Positions 43,834 to 52,641 of a stretch of DNA of 64,000 nucleotides are shown one piece after another (positions within the stretch are counted from its first letter, which is position 1; each line of letters opens with the position of its first letter). The notes under the pieces are model-generated. The model was given only the letters and a program-made list of their open reading frames with translations. It searched no databases and was not told the DNA's origin. A program made the translations under genes and the position numbers. The DNA is from Streptomyces flavofungini (GTDB lineage: Bacteria > Actinomycetota > Actinomycetes > Streptomycetales > Streptomycetaceae). The stretch covers positions 124,001 through 188,000 of the forward strand of contig NZ_BMVR01000015.1 of the NCBI RefSeq assembly GCF_014650815.1, given 5' to 3'.

Positions 43834-45060
43834 ATGGCGCCCACCCCCACACCCGTACGCCACCGCCGCAGACCACGCCCGGCCCTCCTCGCGACCGCCG
43901 CCACCGCCGTGGCCGCCCTCGCCGCCACCCTGCTCGCCTGGCCCGGCACCGACCGCGCCGACGCCGCCCCCGCCGCCTTCGCGCACCCCGGAGTGACCGT
44001 CTCCAAGGGCCAGTTGGACTTCACCCGCGAGAAGGTGAACACGGGCGCCCAGCCCTGGAAGGGCGCCTTCGACCAGATGATGGGGAGCAAGTACGCCTCC
44101 CTCTCGCGCGCCCCCAAGCCCCGCGCGATCGTCGAGTGCGGCTCGTACTCCAACCCCAACTACGGCTGCACCGACGAGCGCGAGGACGCGATAGCCGCGT
44201 ACACCACCGCGCTGGCCTGGTACATCACCCGCGACGAGAAGTACGCGAAGAAGTCGATCGAGCTGATGGACGCCTGGTCCGGCACCATCAAGGACCACAC
44301 CAACAGCAACGCCCCGCTCCAGACCGGCTGGGCGGGATCCTCCTGGCCCAAGGCCGCGGAGATCATCAAACACACCTACACGGGCACCTGGGCGAACTCC
44401 GGGCGCTTCTCGACGATGCTGCGCAACGTCTACCTCCCGAAGATCATCAACGGCTCCAACTCCAACGGCAACTGGGAGCTGTCGATGATGGAGGCCGCCG
44501 TCGGCATCTCCGTGTTCCTGGAGGACAAGGCGTCGTACGACAAGGCCATGGCGAAGTTCCGCACACGCACCGCCGCGTACGTCTATCTGCCCGCCGACGG
44601 CGCGCTGCCCAAGACCGTGCCGAGCCAGAACCTCGACACCCGCGAGAAAATCGTCAAGTACTGGCAGGGGCAGGGCACCTTCGTCGCCGGGCTCACCCAG
44701 GAGACCTGCCGCGACTTCACGCACACCGGCTACGGCATCTCCGCCATCGCCCACGTCGCCGAGACCAGCCGCATCCAGGGCCAGGACCTGTACGGCACGG
44801 ACGTCGGCGAGCGCCTGCAGCACGCACTCGGCTTCCAGGCGAAGTACGAGCTGGGGGAGGCGCCGCCGAGCTGGCTCTGCAAGGGCTCCGTGCACCGCGG
44901 CCTCGGACCGATCACGGAGGTCGGCTACAACGCCCTGCACAACCGCCTCGGGGTGCCCATGGCCAACACCGAGCGGCTCACCGGGCAGAACCGTCCCGCC
45001 GGGTCGAACAACCTCTTCGTGGCCTGGGAGACGCTGACGCACGGGGACAATCCGCGCTGA
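43834..45060 (+). CDS. Secreted alginate-lyase-family (alpha/alpha-barrel) protein
   Basis: 408 residues. An N-terminal signal with a twin-arginine-like run (RHRRRPRPALLATAATAV) and cleavage near ADAAPAA directs export. The mature protein is an all-helical toroid of the alginate lyase family (PF05426 type), with NSNAPLQTGWAGSSWPKAAE and HTGYGISAIAHVAET, the latter pair containing probable catalytic Asn/His/Tyr residues. Targets would be uronic-acid polysaccharides. It stands between kdpC and kdpD although the terminator at 43681 implies its own transcript. No good ribosome site precedes ATG 43834. Confidence 0.78.
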   Translation: MAPTPTPVRHRRRPRPALLATAATAVAALAATLLAWPGTDRADAAPAAFAHPGVTVSKGQLDFTREKVNTGAQPWKGAFDQMMGSKYASLSRAPKPRAIVECGSYSNPNYGCTDEREDAIAAYTTALAWYITRDEKYAKKSIELMDAWSGTIKDHTNSNAPLQTGWAGSSWPKAAEIIKHTYTGTWANSGRFSTMLRNVYLPKIINGSNSNGNWELSMMEAAVGISVFLEDKASYDKAMAKFRTRTAAYVYLPADGALPKTVPSQNLDTREKIVKYWQGQGTFVAGLTQETCRDFTHTGYGISAIAHVAETSRIQGQDLYGTDVGERLQHALGFQAKYELGEAPPSWLCKGSVHRGLGPITEVGYNALHNRLGVPMANTERLTGQNRPAGSNNLFVAWETLTHGDNPR

Positions 45061-45138
45061 TCCGGCTCATCTGCGGGTTCCGGTCCGCAGGCGCTGACCT
45101 GTAGGTACCGGGCCGTACGGACCGCACTGGTCCGGATC

Positions 45139-45167
45139 GGGGCCGCTCCGCATGCCGGGGCGGCCCC
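45139..45167 (+). terminator. Short hairpin downstream of the alginate-lyase gene
   Basis: GGGGCCGC pairs with GCGGCCCC across a 13-base loop. The rest of the 290 bp up to kdpD shows no gene. Confidence 0.5.
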
Positions 45168-45350
45168 TGTGTGCTGTCCGGCCCGTCCCGACGGCCGAAA
45201 ATGGCGTCTTTCGCCCCACTCCGGACGTGCTGGAGGGCATCAGGGTTGTGTCAAGGAGCCTCAGGGAGGTCGGCCTCATCCGATTTGCCGTGATTATTGG
45301 CCGTAAGGTCGACGCTGCGTACACAGCAGTTTCAGGAAGACAATGAGGCC

Positions 45351-47897
45351 ATGGCACGCGGCAAGCTACGGATATACCTCGGTGCGGCACCGGGCGTCGG
45401 CAAGACGTACGCCATGCTCGCCGAGGCGCACCGTCGTATCGAGCGCGGCACCGACTGTGTCGTGGCCTTCGTGGAGCACCACCACCGCCCGCGCACGGAA
45501 GTGATGCTGCACGGCCTGGAGCAGGTGGCCCGCAAGGAGCTGGAGTACCGGGGCTCGCGGTTCAGCGAGATGGACGTGGACGCCGTGCTGCGGCGCGCGC
45601 CCGCCGTCGCGCTCGTCGACGAGCTTCCGCACACCAACGTGCCCGGCTCGCGCAACGCCAAGCGCTGGCAGGACGTCGAGGAGCTGCTCGAAGCGGGCGT
45701 GGACGTCATATCCACCGTCAACATCCAGCACCTGGAGTCGCTCGGCGACGTGGTCGAGTCGATCACCGGCGTCCGGCAGCGCGAGACGGTGCCGGACGAG
45801 GTGGTGCGCCGCGCCGACCAGATCGAGCTGGTCGACATGTCGCCGCAGGCGCTGCGCCGCCGGATGGCGCACGGCAACATCTACAAGGCCGACAAGGTCG
45901 ACGCGGCCCTGTCCAACTACTTCCGCCCCGGCAACCTCACGGCCCTGCGCGAGCTGGCGCTGCTGTGGGTGGCCGACCGGGTCGACGAATACCTCCAGCA
46001 GTACCGGGGCGAGCACAACATCCGCTCCACCTGGCAGGCCCGCGAACGCATCGTCGTCGGCCTCACCGGCGGACCCGAGGGCCGCACCCTCATCCGCCGC
46101 GCCGCCCGCGTGGCCGCCAAGGGCTCGGGCAGCGAGATCCTCGCCGTCTACATCGCCCGCAGCGACGGCCTCACCGCGGCCTCGCCCAAGGAGCTGGCCG
46201 TCCAGCGGACCCTCGTAGAGGATCTTGGCGGAACCTTCCACCACGTCATCGGCGACGACATCCCGGCCGCACTCCTGGAGTTCGCCCGCGGCGTCAACGC
46301 CACCCAGATCGTCCTCGGCTCCTCGCGCCGCAAGTCCTGGCAGTACATCTTCGGTCCGGGCGTCGGCGCCACCGTCGCCCGCGAGTCCGGGCCCGACCTG
46401 GACGTCCACATCGTCACGCACGGCGAGGTGGCCAAGGGGCGCGGGCTGCCCGTGGCGCGCGGCGCCCGGCTCGGCCGCTCCCGGATCATCTGGGGCTGGC
46501 TCGTCGGCATCGTCGGCCCTGTGCTCCTGACGCTGCTGCTCACCCACGTCGACGCGGACCTCGGTCTCGCCAACGACATGCTGCTGTTCCTGACGCTCAC
46601 GGTGGCGGCGGCCCTGCTCGGCGGCATGCTCCCGGCGCTCGCGTCCGCGGCGGTCGGATCGCTGCTGCTCAACTACTACTTCACACCGCCGCTGCACCTG
46701 TGGACGATCTCCGACAACAAGAACATCGTGGCGATCGCGGTCTTCGTGGCCGTCGCGATCTCCGTGGCCTCCGTCGTGGACCTCGCCGCGCGCCGCACCC
46801 ATCAGGCGGCCCGGCTGCGCGCCGAGTCGGAGATCCTCTCCCACCTCGCGGGCAGCGTCCTGCGCGGTGAGAACAGCCTGGACTCCCTCCTGGAGACCGT
46901 CCGCGAGACCTTCGCCATGGAGTCCGTGGCCCTCCTGGAGCGCGAGAGCGACGTGACGCCGTGGACCTGCGCGGGCAGCGTCGGCGCCCGCGCCCACGTC
47001 GGCCGCCCCGAGGACGCCGACGTGGACGTGCCCGTCGGCGACCACCTGGCCCTCGCCCTGACCGGCCGCGTGCTGCCCGCCGAGGACCGCCGCGTCCTCG
47101 CCGCGTTCGCCGCCCAGGCCGCCGTCGTCCTGGACCGCCAGCGCCTGCAGACCGAGGCCGACCAGGCCCGCACCCTCGCCGAGGGCAACCGCATCCGCAC
47201 CGCCCTGCTCGCCGCCGTCAGCCATGACCTGCGCACCCCGCTCGCCGGCATCAAGGCCGCCGTGTCCTCGCTGCGCTCGGAGGACGTGGAGTGGTCCGAG
47301 GAGGACCAGGCCGAGCTCCTCGCGGGCATCGAGGCGGGCGCCGACCGCCTCGACCACCTGGTGGGCAACCTTCTGGACATGTCACGGCTGCAGACCGGCA
47401 CGGTCGCTCCGCTGATCCGCGAGATCGACCTCGACGAGGTGGTCCCGATGGCCCTCGGCGGCGTCCCCGACGGCAGCGTCCTCCTGGACATTCCCGAGGA
47501 CCTGCCGATGGTCGCCGTCGACAAGGGCCTCCTGGAGCGCGCGGTCGCCAACATCGTGGAGAACGCCGTCAAGTACGCGCCCGAGGAGGCACCCGTGTTC
47601 GTCTCGGCCAGCGCGCTCGGCGACCGGGTGGAGCTGCGGGTCGTCGACCGGGGACCCGGGGTCCCCGATGATGCCAAGGACCGCATCTTCGAGCCGTTCC
47701 AACGCTACGGTGACGCTCCACGCGGAAGCGGCGTCGGCCTCGGCCTCGCGGTCGCCCGTGGCTTCGTGGAATCGATGGGGGGAACCCTCGACGCGGAGGA
47801 CACTCCTGGTGGCGGCCTCACGATGGTGCTCACCCTGAAGGCGGCGGCCGGACGACCGCCCGTCGTGCCCGACCTCTCCGCCCAGATGACCTCGTGA
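45351..47897 (+). CDS. kdpD: KdpD, potassium/turgor sensor histidine kinase
   Basis: 848 residues. Residues 1-210 are the KdpD domain with Walker A GAAPGVGKT (11-19) and VALVDELPH. Residues about 230-355 form a universal-stress-protein-like domain with VLGSSRRKSW; in Staphylococcus aureus this domain binds c-di-AMP. Four close-packed membrane helices lie at about 395-490. A GAF-like region is followed by the phosphoacceptor His in AAVSHDLRTP (about residue 626) and a HATPase domain (IVENAVKYAP, GVGLGLAVARG). It is cytoplasmic at both ends. It controls kdpFABC through KdpE. Confidence 0.95.
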   Translation: MARGKLRIYLGAAPGVGKTYAMLAEAHRRIERGTDCVVAFVEHHHRPRTEVMLHGLEQVARKELEYRGSRFSEMDVDAVLRRAPAVALVDELPHTNVPGSRNAKRWQDVEELLEAGVDVISTVNIQHLESLGDVVESITGVRQRETVPDEVVRRADQIELVDMSPQALRRRMAHGNIYKADKVDAALSNYFRPGNLTALRELALLWVADRVDEYLQQYRGEHNIRSTWQARERIVVGLTGGPEGRTLIRRAARVAAKGSGSEILAVYIARSDGLTAASPKELAVQRTLVEDLGGTFHHVIGDDIPAALLEFARGVNATQIVLGSSRRKSWQYIFGPGVGATVARESGPDLDVHIVTHGEVAKGRGLPVARGARLGRSRIIWGWLVGIVGPVLLTLLLTHVDADLGLANDMLLFLTLTVAAALLGGMLPALASAAVGSLLLNYYFTPPLHLWTISDNKNIVAIAVFVAVAISVASVVDLAARRTHQAARLRAESEILSHLAGSVLRGENSLDSLLETVRETFAMESVALLERESDVTPWTCAGSVGARAHVGRPEDADVDVPVGDHLALALTGRVLPAEDRRVLAAFAAQAAVVLDRQRLQTEADQARTLAEGNRIRTALLAAVSHDLRTPLAGIKAAVSSLRSEDVEWSEEDQAELLAGIEAGADRLDHLVGNLLDMSRLQTGTVAPLIREIDLDEVVPMALGGVPDGSVLLDIPEDLPMVAVDKGLLERAVANIVENAVKYAPEEAPVFVSASALGDRVELRVVDRGPGVPDDAKDRIFEPFQRYGDAPRGSGVGLGLAVARGFVESMGGTLDAEDTPGGGLTMVLTLKAAAGRPPVVPDLSAQMTS

Positions 47898-47971
47898 CCG
47901 CCACGGAACGTCCCGTACGTGGCACCGAAAGCCGCGGCAGCGGCGCTGACAAGCCCGAAAGGCAGGTAGGA

Positions 47972-48655
47972 ATGACCCGGGTGCTCGTGGTCGACGACGA
48001 GCCGCAGATCGTACGCGCCCTCGTGATCAATCTGAAGGCACGCAAGTACGAGGTGGACGCGGCACCGGACGGCGCCACCGCCCTCCAGCTCGCCGCCGCC
48101 CGCCACCCCGACGTGATCGTGCTCGACCTCGGTCTGCCCGACATGGACGGCGTGGAGGTGATCAAGGGGCTGCGCGGCTGGACGCGCGTGCCCATCCTGG
48201 TCCTCTCGGCCCGGCACAGCTCGGACGAGAAGGTCGAGGCCCTGGACGTCGGCGCCGACGACTACGTGACCAAGCCCTTCGGCATGGACGAACTCCTCGC
48301 CCGGCTGCGCGCCGCCGTCCGCCGCGCGGAGCCCACCGGGGCCGGTGAGGACGACGTGATGGTGGACACCGAGGACTTCACCGTCGACCTGGCCGCTAAG
48401 AAGGTCAACCGCAACGGCCGGGACGTACGCCTGACCCCCACGGAGTGGCACCTCCTGGAGGTCCTGGTGCGCAACGCGGGCCGTCTCGTCAGCCAGAAGC
48501 AGCTCCTTCAGGAGGTGTGGGGTCCCTCGTACGGCACGGAGACGAACTACCTGCGCGTCTACATGGCCCAGCTGCGCCGCAAGCTGGAGGCGGACCCGGC
48601 GCACCCCCGGCACTTCATCACGGAGCCCGGGATGGGATACCGGTTCGAGCGGTAG
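47972..48655 (+). CDS. kdpE: KdpE, response regulator of the kdp operon
   Basis: 227 residues from ATG at 47972 with GGTAGGA upstream. A GTG at 47894, overlapping the kdpD stop, would add 26 poorly conserved residues; translational coupling from there is possible. The receiver has the Asp52 phosphoacceptor in VIVLDLGLPD and lysine in YVTKPF; the OmpR-type winged helix (LTPTEWHLLEVLVRN, LRVYMAQLRRKLE) completes it. It is phosphorylated by KdpD and activates kdpFABC under potassium limitation. Confidence 0.93.
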   Translation: MTRVLVVDDEPQIVRALVINLKARKYEVDAAPDGATALQLAAARHPDVIVLDLGLPDMDGVEVIKGLRGWTRVPILVLSARHSSDEKVEALDVGADDYVTKPFGMDELLARLRAAVRRAEPTGAGEDDVMVDTEDFTVDLAAKKVNRNGRDVRLTPTEWHLLEVLVRNAGRLVSQKQLLQEVWGPSYGTETNYLRVYMAQLRRKLEADPAHPRHFITEPGMGYRFER

Positions 48656-48790
48656 CTCGATGGCGGAGCAGGCGGGGGGAGCGGTGGCGGGGCCACGCCG
48701 ACCGAGGCTTGAGGTCCGCTCCGAGCGGGCATCAGCACAGGTGAGCGCACCCATTGCGGGGGCGCGGGTGACCACCGGTACGCTTCGGGT

Positions 48791-49201
48791 ATGAGTGCTG
48801 TTCCTGGTTCTGCCCCTGGATCCGGCAAGCCGGCAGGCCGCTTCCGGCGCATGCTCGACCGGCTGTCGTCCTCCCAGGAGGACCTGGAGTCGCAGGAGCT
48901 GCGCGAGGACGCCGAGACGGCCGGTTGTACCCGCATCGGTGACTGCCACGACCGCCAGATAGTCACCGTTACTGGTACGTTGCGCACGGTCACCCTGCGG
49001 CCCCGCGCCGGTGTCCCCGCCCTGGAGGCGGAGCTGTTCGACGGCTCCGCCGCGCTCGACGTGGTGTGGCTGGGCCGGCGCTCCATCGTGGGGATCGAGC
49101 CGGGGCGCCGCCTGATCGCGTCCGGCCGGATCTCCATAGACCGCGGCCGCAGAGTGCTCTTCAACCCCAAGTACGAACTCAGACCGCTCGGACGGGAGTA
49201 A
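48791..49201 (+). CDS. OB-fold nucleic-acid-binding protein
   Basis: 136 residues. After a flexible 20-residue start and a helix (RRMLDRLSSSQEDLESQEL), residues about 50-130 are a RecG-wedge-like OB fold with VTVTGTLRTVTLRP and ASGRISIDRG. The family is actinobacterial (Rv2694c in M. tuberculosis); role unknown. A -10-like TACGCT ends six bases before the ATG, with TTGCGG 19 bases further up and no ribosome site, so a leaderless transcript starting here is likely. The DUF3159 gene begins three bases after its stop. Confidence 0.8.
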   Translation: MSAVPGSAPGSGKPAGRFRRMLDRLSSSQEDLESQELREDAETAGCTRIGDCHDRQIVTVTGTLRTVTLRPRAGVPALEAELFDGSAALDVVWLGRRSIVGIEPGRRLIASGRISIDRGRRVLFNPKYELRPLGRE

Positions 49202-49204
49202 CCG

Positions 49205-49969
49205 GTGACGTCAGTCGACAAGCCGACCGACCAGGCCGTGGGCGACCGCCCGCAGGACGCGGCCGCCGCGCAGGCGGCCCAGGACGCCGAGACCAGGGCG
49301 CTGACCCAGGCCGCGCTGTTCGACGCCTTCGGCGGCATCCGGGGCACGGTCGAGACGATGGTGCCGGGCTTGCTGTTCGTGCTCATCTACACGATCAACA
49401 AGGACCTGCACCTGTCGGCCATCGCCGCCCTGGCCGTGGCGCTGATCCTGGTCGTGGTCCGCCTCGTCCGGCGCGACACCGTCAAGCACGCCTTCAGCGG
49501 CGTCTTCGGCGTCGCCTTCGGCGTGGCCTTCGCCATGTTCACGGGCAACGCCAAGGACTTCTATCTGCCCGGCATGATCTACGGCACCGGCCTCGGCGCG
49601 GCCTTCTTCCTCTCCGCGCTCGTCGGCTATCCGCTGCTCGGGCTGCTGCTCGGCCCGGTCTTCCGCGAGAACCTGTCCTGGCGCACCCGTAACCCCGGCC
49701 GCAAGAAGGCCTACACGAAGGCGTCGCTGGCCTGGGGCCTGATCTTCCTCGCCAAGTACGCCATCCTCTTCCCGCTGTACTGGTGGGCCGACACCGAGCA
49801 GCTCGGCTGGGTCCTGATCGCCCTCAAGCTGCCCCCGATGGTCCTCGCCGTGTACTTCACCTGGGTGTTCCTGGCGAAGGCGCCGCCGCCGATCGATGTG
49901 TTCGCGGAGATGGAGGCGGCGGAGAAAGCCGAGAAGGCGGCCGCTGAGCAGCGGCAGCGCCAGGGTTAG
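49205..49969 (+). CDS. DUF3159-family membrane protein
   Basis: 254 residues from GTG at 49205. A 35-residue Ala/Gln-rich cytoplasmic start precedes six hydrophobic segments between about 55 and 230, with the DUF3159 string RNPGRKKAYTKASLAWG in the middle. A charged Ala/Glu helix ends the protein. Function unknown; conserved beside the OB-fold gene (Rv2693c in M. tuberculosis). Confidence 0.85.
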   Translation: MTSVDKPTDQAVGDRPQDAAAAQAAQDAETRALTQAALFDAFGGIRGTVETMVPGLLFVLIYTINKDLHLSAIAALAVALILVVVRLVRRDTVKHAFSGVFGVAFGVAFAMFTGNAKDFYLPGMIYGTGLGAAFFLSALVGYPLLGLLLGPVFRENLSWRTRNPGRKKAYTKASLAWGLIFLAKYAILFPLYWWADTEQLGWVLIALKLPPMVLAVYFTWVFLAKAPPPIDVFAEMEAAEKAEKAAAEQRQRQG

Positions 49970-50033
49970 CCCTGTCCCGCGTGCGCGTCCCGTGCGGGTG
50001 GGACAGTCCGCCGCCGATCGCGCTGCGCGCTCG

Positions 50034-50179
50034 TTCTCAAACGCCGGACGGGCTGGATACGTGCGGGGGCGGGCTCAGAGGCACCCAGCGGGGCGAGGCG
50101 TTTCGGGCCAGAGGGTGCCGGGCTCCTGGTGGCCCCGAGGGAAGGCTGGGCGGGAGATAGCCCGTCCGGCGCTTGAGGA
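50034..50179. repeat. Inverted pair of a Streptomyces intergenic repeat (CAAACGCCGGACGGGCT type)
   Basis: TTCTCAAACGCCGGACGGGCT (50034-50054, one base longer than quoted motifs elsewhere) and its inverse AGCCCGTCCGGCGCTTGAGG plus one base (50159-50179) match with two differences. I recall this sequence recurring between genes in many Streptomyces genomes. The pair flanks about 100 bp of non-coding DNA. Confidence 0.7.
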
Positions 50180-50208
50180 CGAGGCCCGCCAGGGCCGATA
50201 CGGCGGTC

Positions 50209-50256
50209 ACGCAGGTGGGGGGCGCCCGGAAAGATCCGGGCGCCCCCCACCTGCGT
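50209..50256. terminator. Perfect 22-bp bidirectional hairpin
   Basis: The arms starting ACGCAGGTGGGGGGCGCCCG and ending CGGGCGCCCCCCACCTGCGT pair perfectly over 22 bp with loop AAGA. It lies between the convergent DUF3159 and TrkA-type genes and serves both. Confidence 0.92.
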
Positions 50257-50268
50257 AGAGCCCAGGGG

Positions 50269-50937
50269 CTAGCCGGCGCGGCGAGCCGACAGCAGGTCCT
50301 CCAGCTGCTCCTCCCGCGCCTGCGCGGCCACGAAGAGGAGCTCGTCACCCGCTTCGAGCGAGTCGTCCGGCGTCGGCGCGAGAACGCGCGTACCGCGGAT
50401 GATGGTGACGAGGGACGTGTCCTCGGGCCACTGGACGTCACCGACGCGGGTGCCCGCGAGGGTGGACTCCGGCGGCAGCGTCAGCTCGACGAGGTTCGCG
50501 TCGCCGTGGCTGAAGCGCAGCAGCCGTACCAGGTCGCCGACGCTGACGGCCTCCTCGACGAGCGCGGACATCAGCCGCGGCGTGGACACCGCGACGTCGA
50601 CGCCCCAGGACTCGTTGAAGAGCCACTCGTTCTTGGGGTTGTTGACGCGCGCGACGACCCGCGGCACGCCGTACTCGGTCTTGGCGAGCAGCGAGACGAC
50701 GAGGTTGACCTTGTCGTCGCCGGTCGCGGCGATGACGACGTTGCAGCGCTGCAGCGCGGCCTCGTCCAGCGAGGTGATCTCGCAGGCGTCGGCGAGCAGC
50801 CACTCGGCCTGCGGGACGCGCTCGACGGAGATGGCCGTCGGCGCCTTGTCGACGAGCAGCACCTCGTGCCCGTTCTCCAGGAGCTCACCGGCGATGGAAC
50901 GGCCCACCGCGCCCGCTCCGGCAATGGCGACCCTCAT
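50269..50937 (-). CDS. ceoC: TrkA/RCK-type potassium uptake regulator, second gene of pair
   Basis: 222 residues. RCK_N Rossmann domain (MRVAIAGAGAVGRSIAGELL, with the acidic VDK after beta-2) binds a nucleotide, and an RCK_C domain occupies about 140-218. Such proteins gate Trk/Ktr-type or KimA-like K+ transporters from the cytoplasmic side. Its ATG overlaps the stop of the upstream RCK gene by one base (TGATG), so the two are made together. Paired single-RCK proteins are called CeoB and CeoC in mycobacteria. No Trk/Ktr membrane subunit lies beside them. Confidence 0.88.
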   Translation of the reverse strand: MRVAIAGAGAVGRSIAGELLENGHEVLLVDKAPTAISVERVPQAEWLLADACEITSLDEAALQRCNVVIAATGDDKVNLVVSLLAKTEYGVPRVVARVNNPKNEWLFNESWGVDVAVSTPRLMSALVEEAVSVGDLVRLLRFSHGDANLVELTLPPESTLAGTRVGDVQWPEDTSLVTIIRGTRVLAPTPDDSLEAGDELLFVAAQAREEQLEDLLSARRAG

Positions 50938-51605
50938 CAGTGACCGCCTTCCTCGGGGCCTTCGGCGAACGCGGCCTCGACCTTCTCGACCTCGTCGGTG
51001 CGCATCATCACGTGCACCAGATCGCCTTCCTGGAGCACCGTCTGCGACGTCGGCAGGACCGCCTCGCCGAGCCGGGTGAGGAACGCGACGCGCACGCCGG
51101 TCTCCTCCTGCAGCTGGCTGATCTTGTGCCCGATCCAGGCGGCGGACGCGTGCACCTCGGCGAGCTGTACGCCGCCGGTGGGGTCGCGCCACAGCGGCTC
51201 CGCGCCGGACGGAAGGAGGCGGCGCAGCATCTGGTCGGCGGTCCAGCGGACCGTGGCGACCGTGGGGATGCCGAGACGCTGGTAGACCTCGGCGCGGCGC
51301 GGGTCGTAGATACGGGCCGCGACGTTCTCGATGCCGAACATCTCGCGGGCCACGCGGGCGGCGATGATGTTCGAGTTGTCGCCGCTGGAGACGGCGGCGA
51401 AGGCACCGGCGTCCTCGATGCCGGCCTCGCGCAGGGTGTCCTGGTCGAAGCCGACGCCGGTCACACGGCGGCCGCCGAAGCCGGAGCCCAGACGGCGGAA
51501 TGCGGTGGGGTCCTGGTCGACGACGGCGACCGTGTGCCCCTGCTGTTCCAGGGTCTGCGCGAGAGCGGAACCGACTCTCCCGCAGCCCATGATGACGATG
51601 TGCAC
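50937..51605 (-). CDS. ceoB: TrkA/RCK-type potassium uptake regulator, first gene of pair
   Basis: 222 residues from a GTG at 51603-51605. RCK_N starts MHIVIMGCGRVGSALAQTLE, with VVDQD for nucleotide ribose binding, and RCK_C is at about 140-215. It forms the first cistron of the ceoB-ceoC pair. Partner transporters elsewhere in the window are the KimA-like permease at 55107 and Kdp. Confidence 0.88.
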   Translation of the reverse strand: MHIVIMGCGRVGSALAQTLEQQGHTVAVVDQDPTAFRRLGSGFGGRRVTGVGFDQDTLREAGIEDAGAFAAVSSGDNSNIIAARVAREMFGIENVAARIYDPRRAEVYQRLGIPTVATVRWTADQMLRRLLPSGAEPLWRDPTGGVQLAEVHASAAWIGHKISQLQEETGVRVAFLTRLGEAVLPTSQTVLQEGDLVHVMMRTDEVEKVEAAFAEGPEEGGH

Positions 51606-51755
51606 GTCGTTACCCCGCGCTCCTCATGGCCCTCGTGACCTGCGTAAATGCCCTACTCATGACTCTCGCCCTCGAATGTTCCCCGTGCTTGCTCGAGTCC
51701 ACGTTAACGGCTTCTTCACCCGGGTCGGATGCCGCGGGACGGTCCGGGGCCGCGG

Positions 51756-51784
51756 GCGGGCCCGGAGCAGGGCCGTGGGCCCGC
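51756..51784 (-). terminator. Hairpin after the small membrane protein gene
   Basis: GCGGGCCC and GGGCCCGC pair perfectly across 13 bases, 24 bp beyond the stop of the leftward HTH/membrane-protein operon. Confidence 0.55.
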
Positions 51785-51807
51785 TCAGGACGAGGCCGCG
51801 GGCGCGC

Positions 51808-52047
51808 TCACTCGACGGCGCGCAGCATGCTCTCCATGGCCTGGACCCGGACGTTCAGCTCGGTGAGCTGGGTCCGTATGGCTTCCTGCTGGGCCGCGAC
51901 CGAGTCCAGCGACTTGCGGTAGCCCTCCATCGCCTGCGCGTACTCGACGTCGCGTTCGCGGCTGCGCTGCGTCTGGAACTTGGCCACGATCACGATTGCG
52001 CCGGCAAGGATCAGGAAGAAGGCGATCGGGATGATCGCGTCGCTCAT
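51808..52047 (-). CDS. Small membrane protein with coiled-coil tail (79 aa)
   Basis: 79 residues: one N-terminal membrane helix (about 4-23, IIPIAFFLILAGAIVIVAK) and a cytoplasmic helix with heptad pattern (about 30-78). Its ATG overlaps the stop of the upstream HTH gene by four bases. The function is unknown. Co-translation with a regulator suggests it may anchor or modulate that regulator at the membrane. Confidence 0.75.
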   Translation of the reverse strand: MSDAIIPIAFFLILAGAIVIVAKFQTQRSRERDVEYAQAMEGYRKSLDSVAAQQEAIRTQLTELNVRVQAMESMLRAVE

Positions 52048-52409
52048 TGGGGCGTCCCCTTTGGTGAGTGCTTTCCGGCTTCGCCCGTCCCGTCCGGCGG
52101 GGCGTCCGCCCCGCCGAGGCGGGCAGCCGCGAGAATCGTATCCACGTTCAACTGCACGTCAAAGGGTGCGAGTTCGAAGTACTTCAGGGCCTTGCCGTCG
52201 TCGGACAGCTCCAGCCTGCCGATCACGAGACCGGCTTTCTCCAGGCGTTCCAGATGCATGTACAGGAGCGGCCGGGAGACGCCGAGGCGGCGGGCGAGTT
52301 CGCTGACGTACAAGGGTCCGCCGGCGAGCTCCGTGATGATCCGGATGCGCTGGGCGTGGCCCACGGCCGCCAGAAAGGCCAGCAGCTCCTCGCTGTTCAT
52401 GGCCTGCAT
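52044..52409 (-). CDS. ArsR-like winged-helix transcriptional regulator
   Basis: 121 residues from ATG at 52407-52409; ATG at 52400 is possible. Residues about 10-85 are an ArsR-type winged helix (HAQRIRIITELAGGPLYVSE, LARRLGVSRPLLYMHLERLE). No metal-binding cysteines are present. It is divergent from the MMPL gene, with an inverted repeat between, so autoregulation and control of the MMPL exporter are likely. Confidence 0.8.
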   Translation of the reverse strand: MQAMNSEELLAFLAAVGHAQRIRIITELAGGPLYVSELARRLGVSRPLLYMHLERLEKAGLVIGRLELSDDGKALKYFELAPFDVQLNVDTILAAARLGGADAPPDGTGEAGKHSPKGTPQ

Positions 52410-52573
52410 GGCCCGCCTTCGCGCCGTCCCGATACCCGTCGGCCAAGGCTTACGCATGGCTTGAACCACTGTCAAACCCTCCGTCGATCGGACTCTTCCG
52501 TTCCTGCGTGCCTGCTCACGCGTGCCGACTCGCTCCGGTGCGTGCGAGGTGGCCTGCCCGCTCTCGCTCGATC

Positions 52574-52607
52574 CTGACAGTTGACGTCTTCGACCTTCAC
52601 CTGTCAG
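52574..52607. promoter_or_regulatory. Operator-like inverted repeat CTGACAG / CTGTCAG before the MMPL gene
   Basis: Perfect 7-bp arms separated by 20 bp, in the 230-bp space between the ArsR-like regulator and the MMPL transporter. TTGACG at 52581-52586 inside the repeat could be a -35 box. Confidence 0.6.
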
Positions 52608-52641
52608 TCTCAACTTACACATGAAGGACGGGAGAGTCGCT

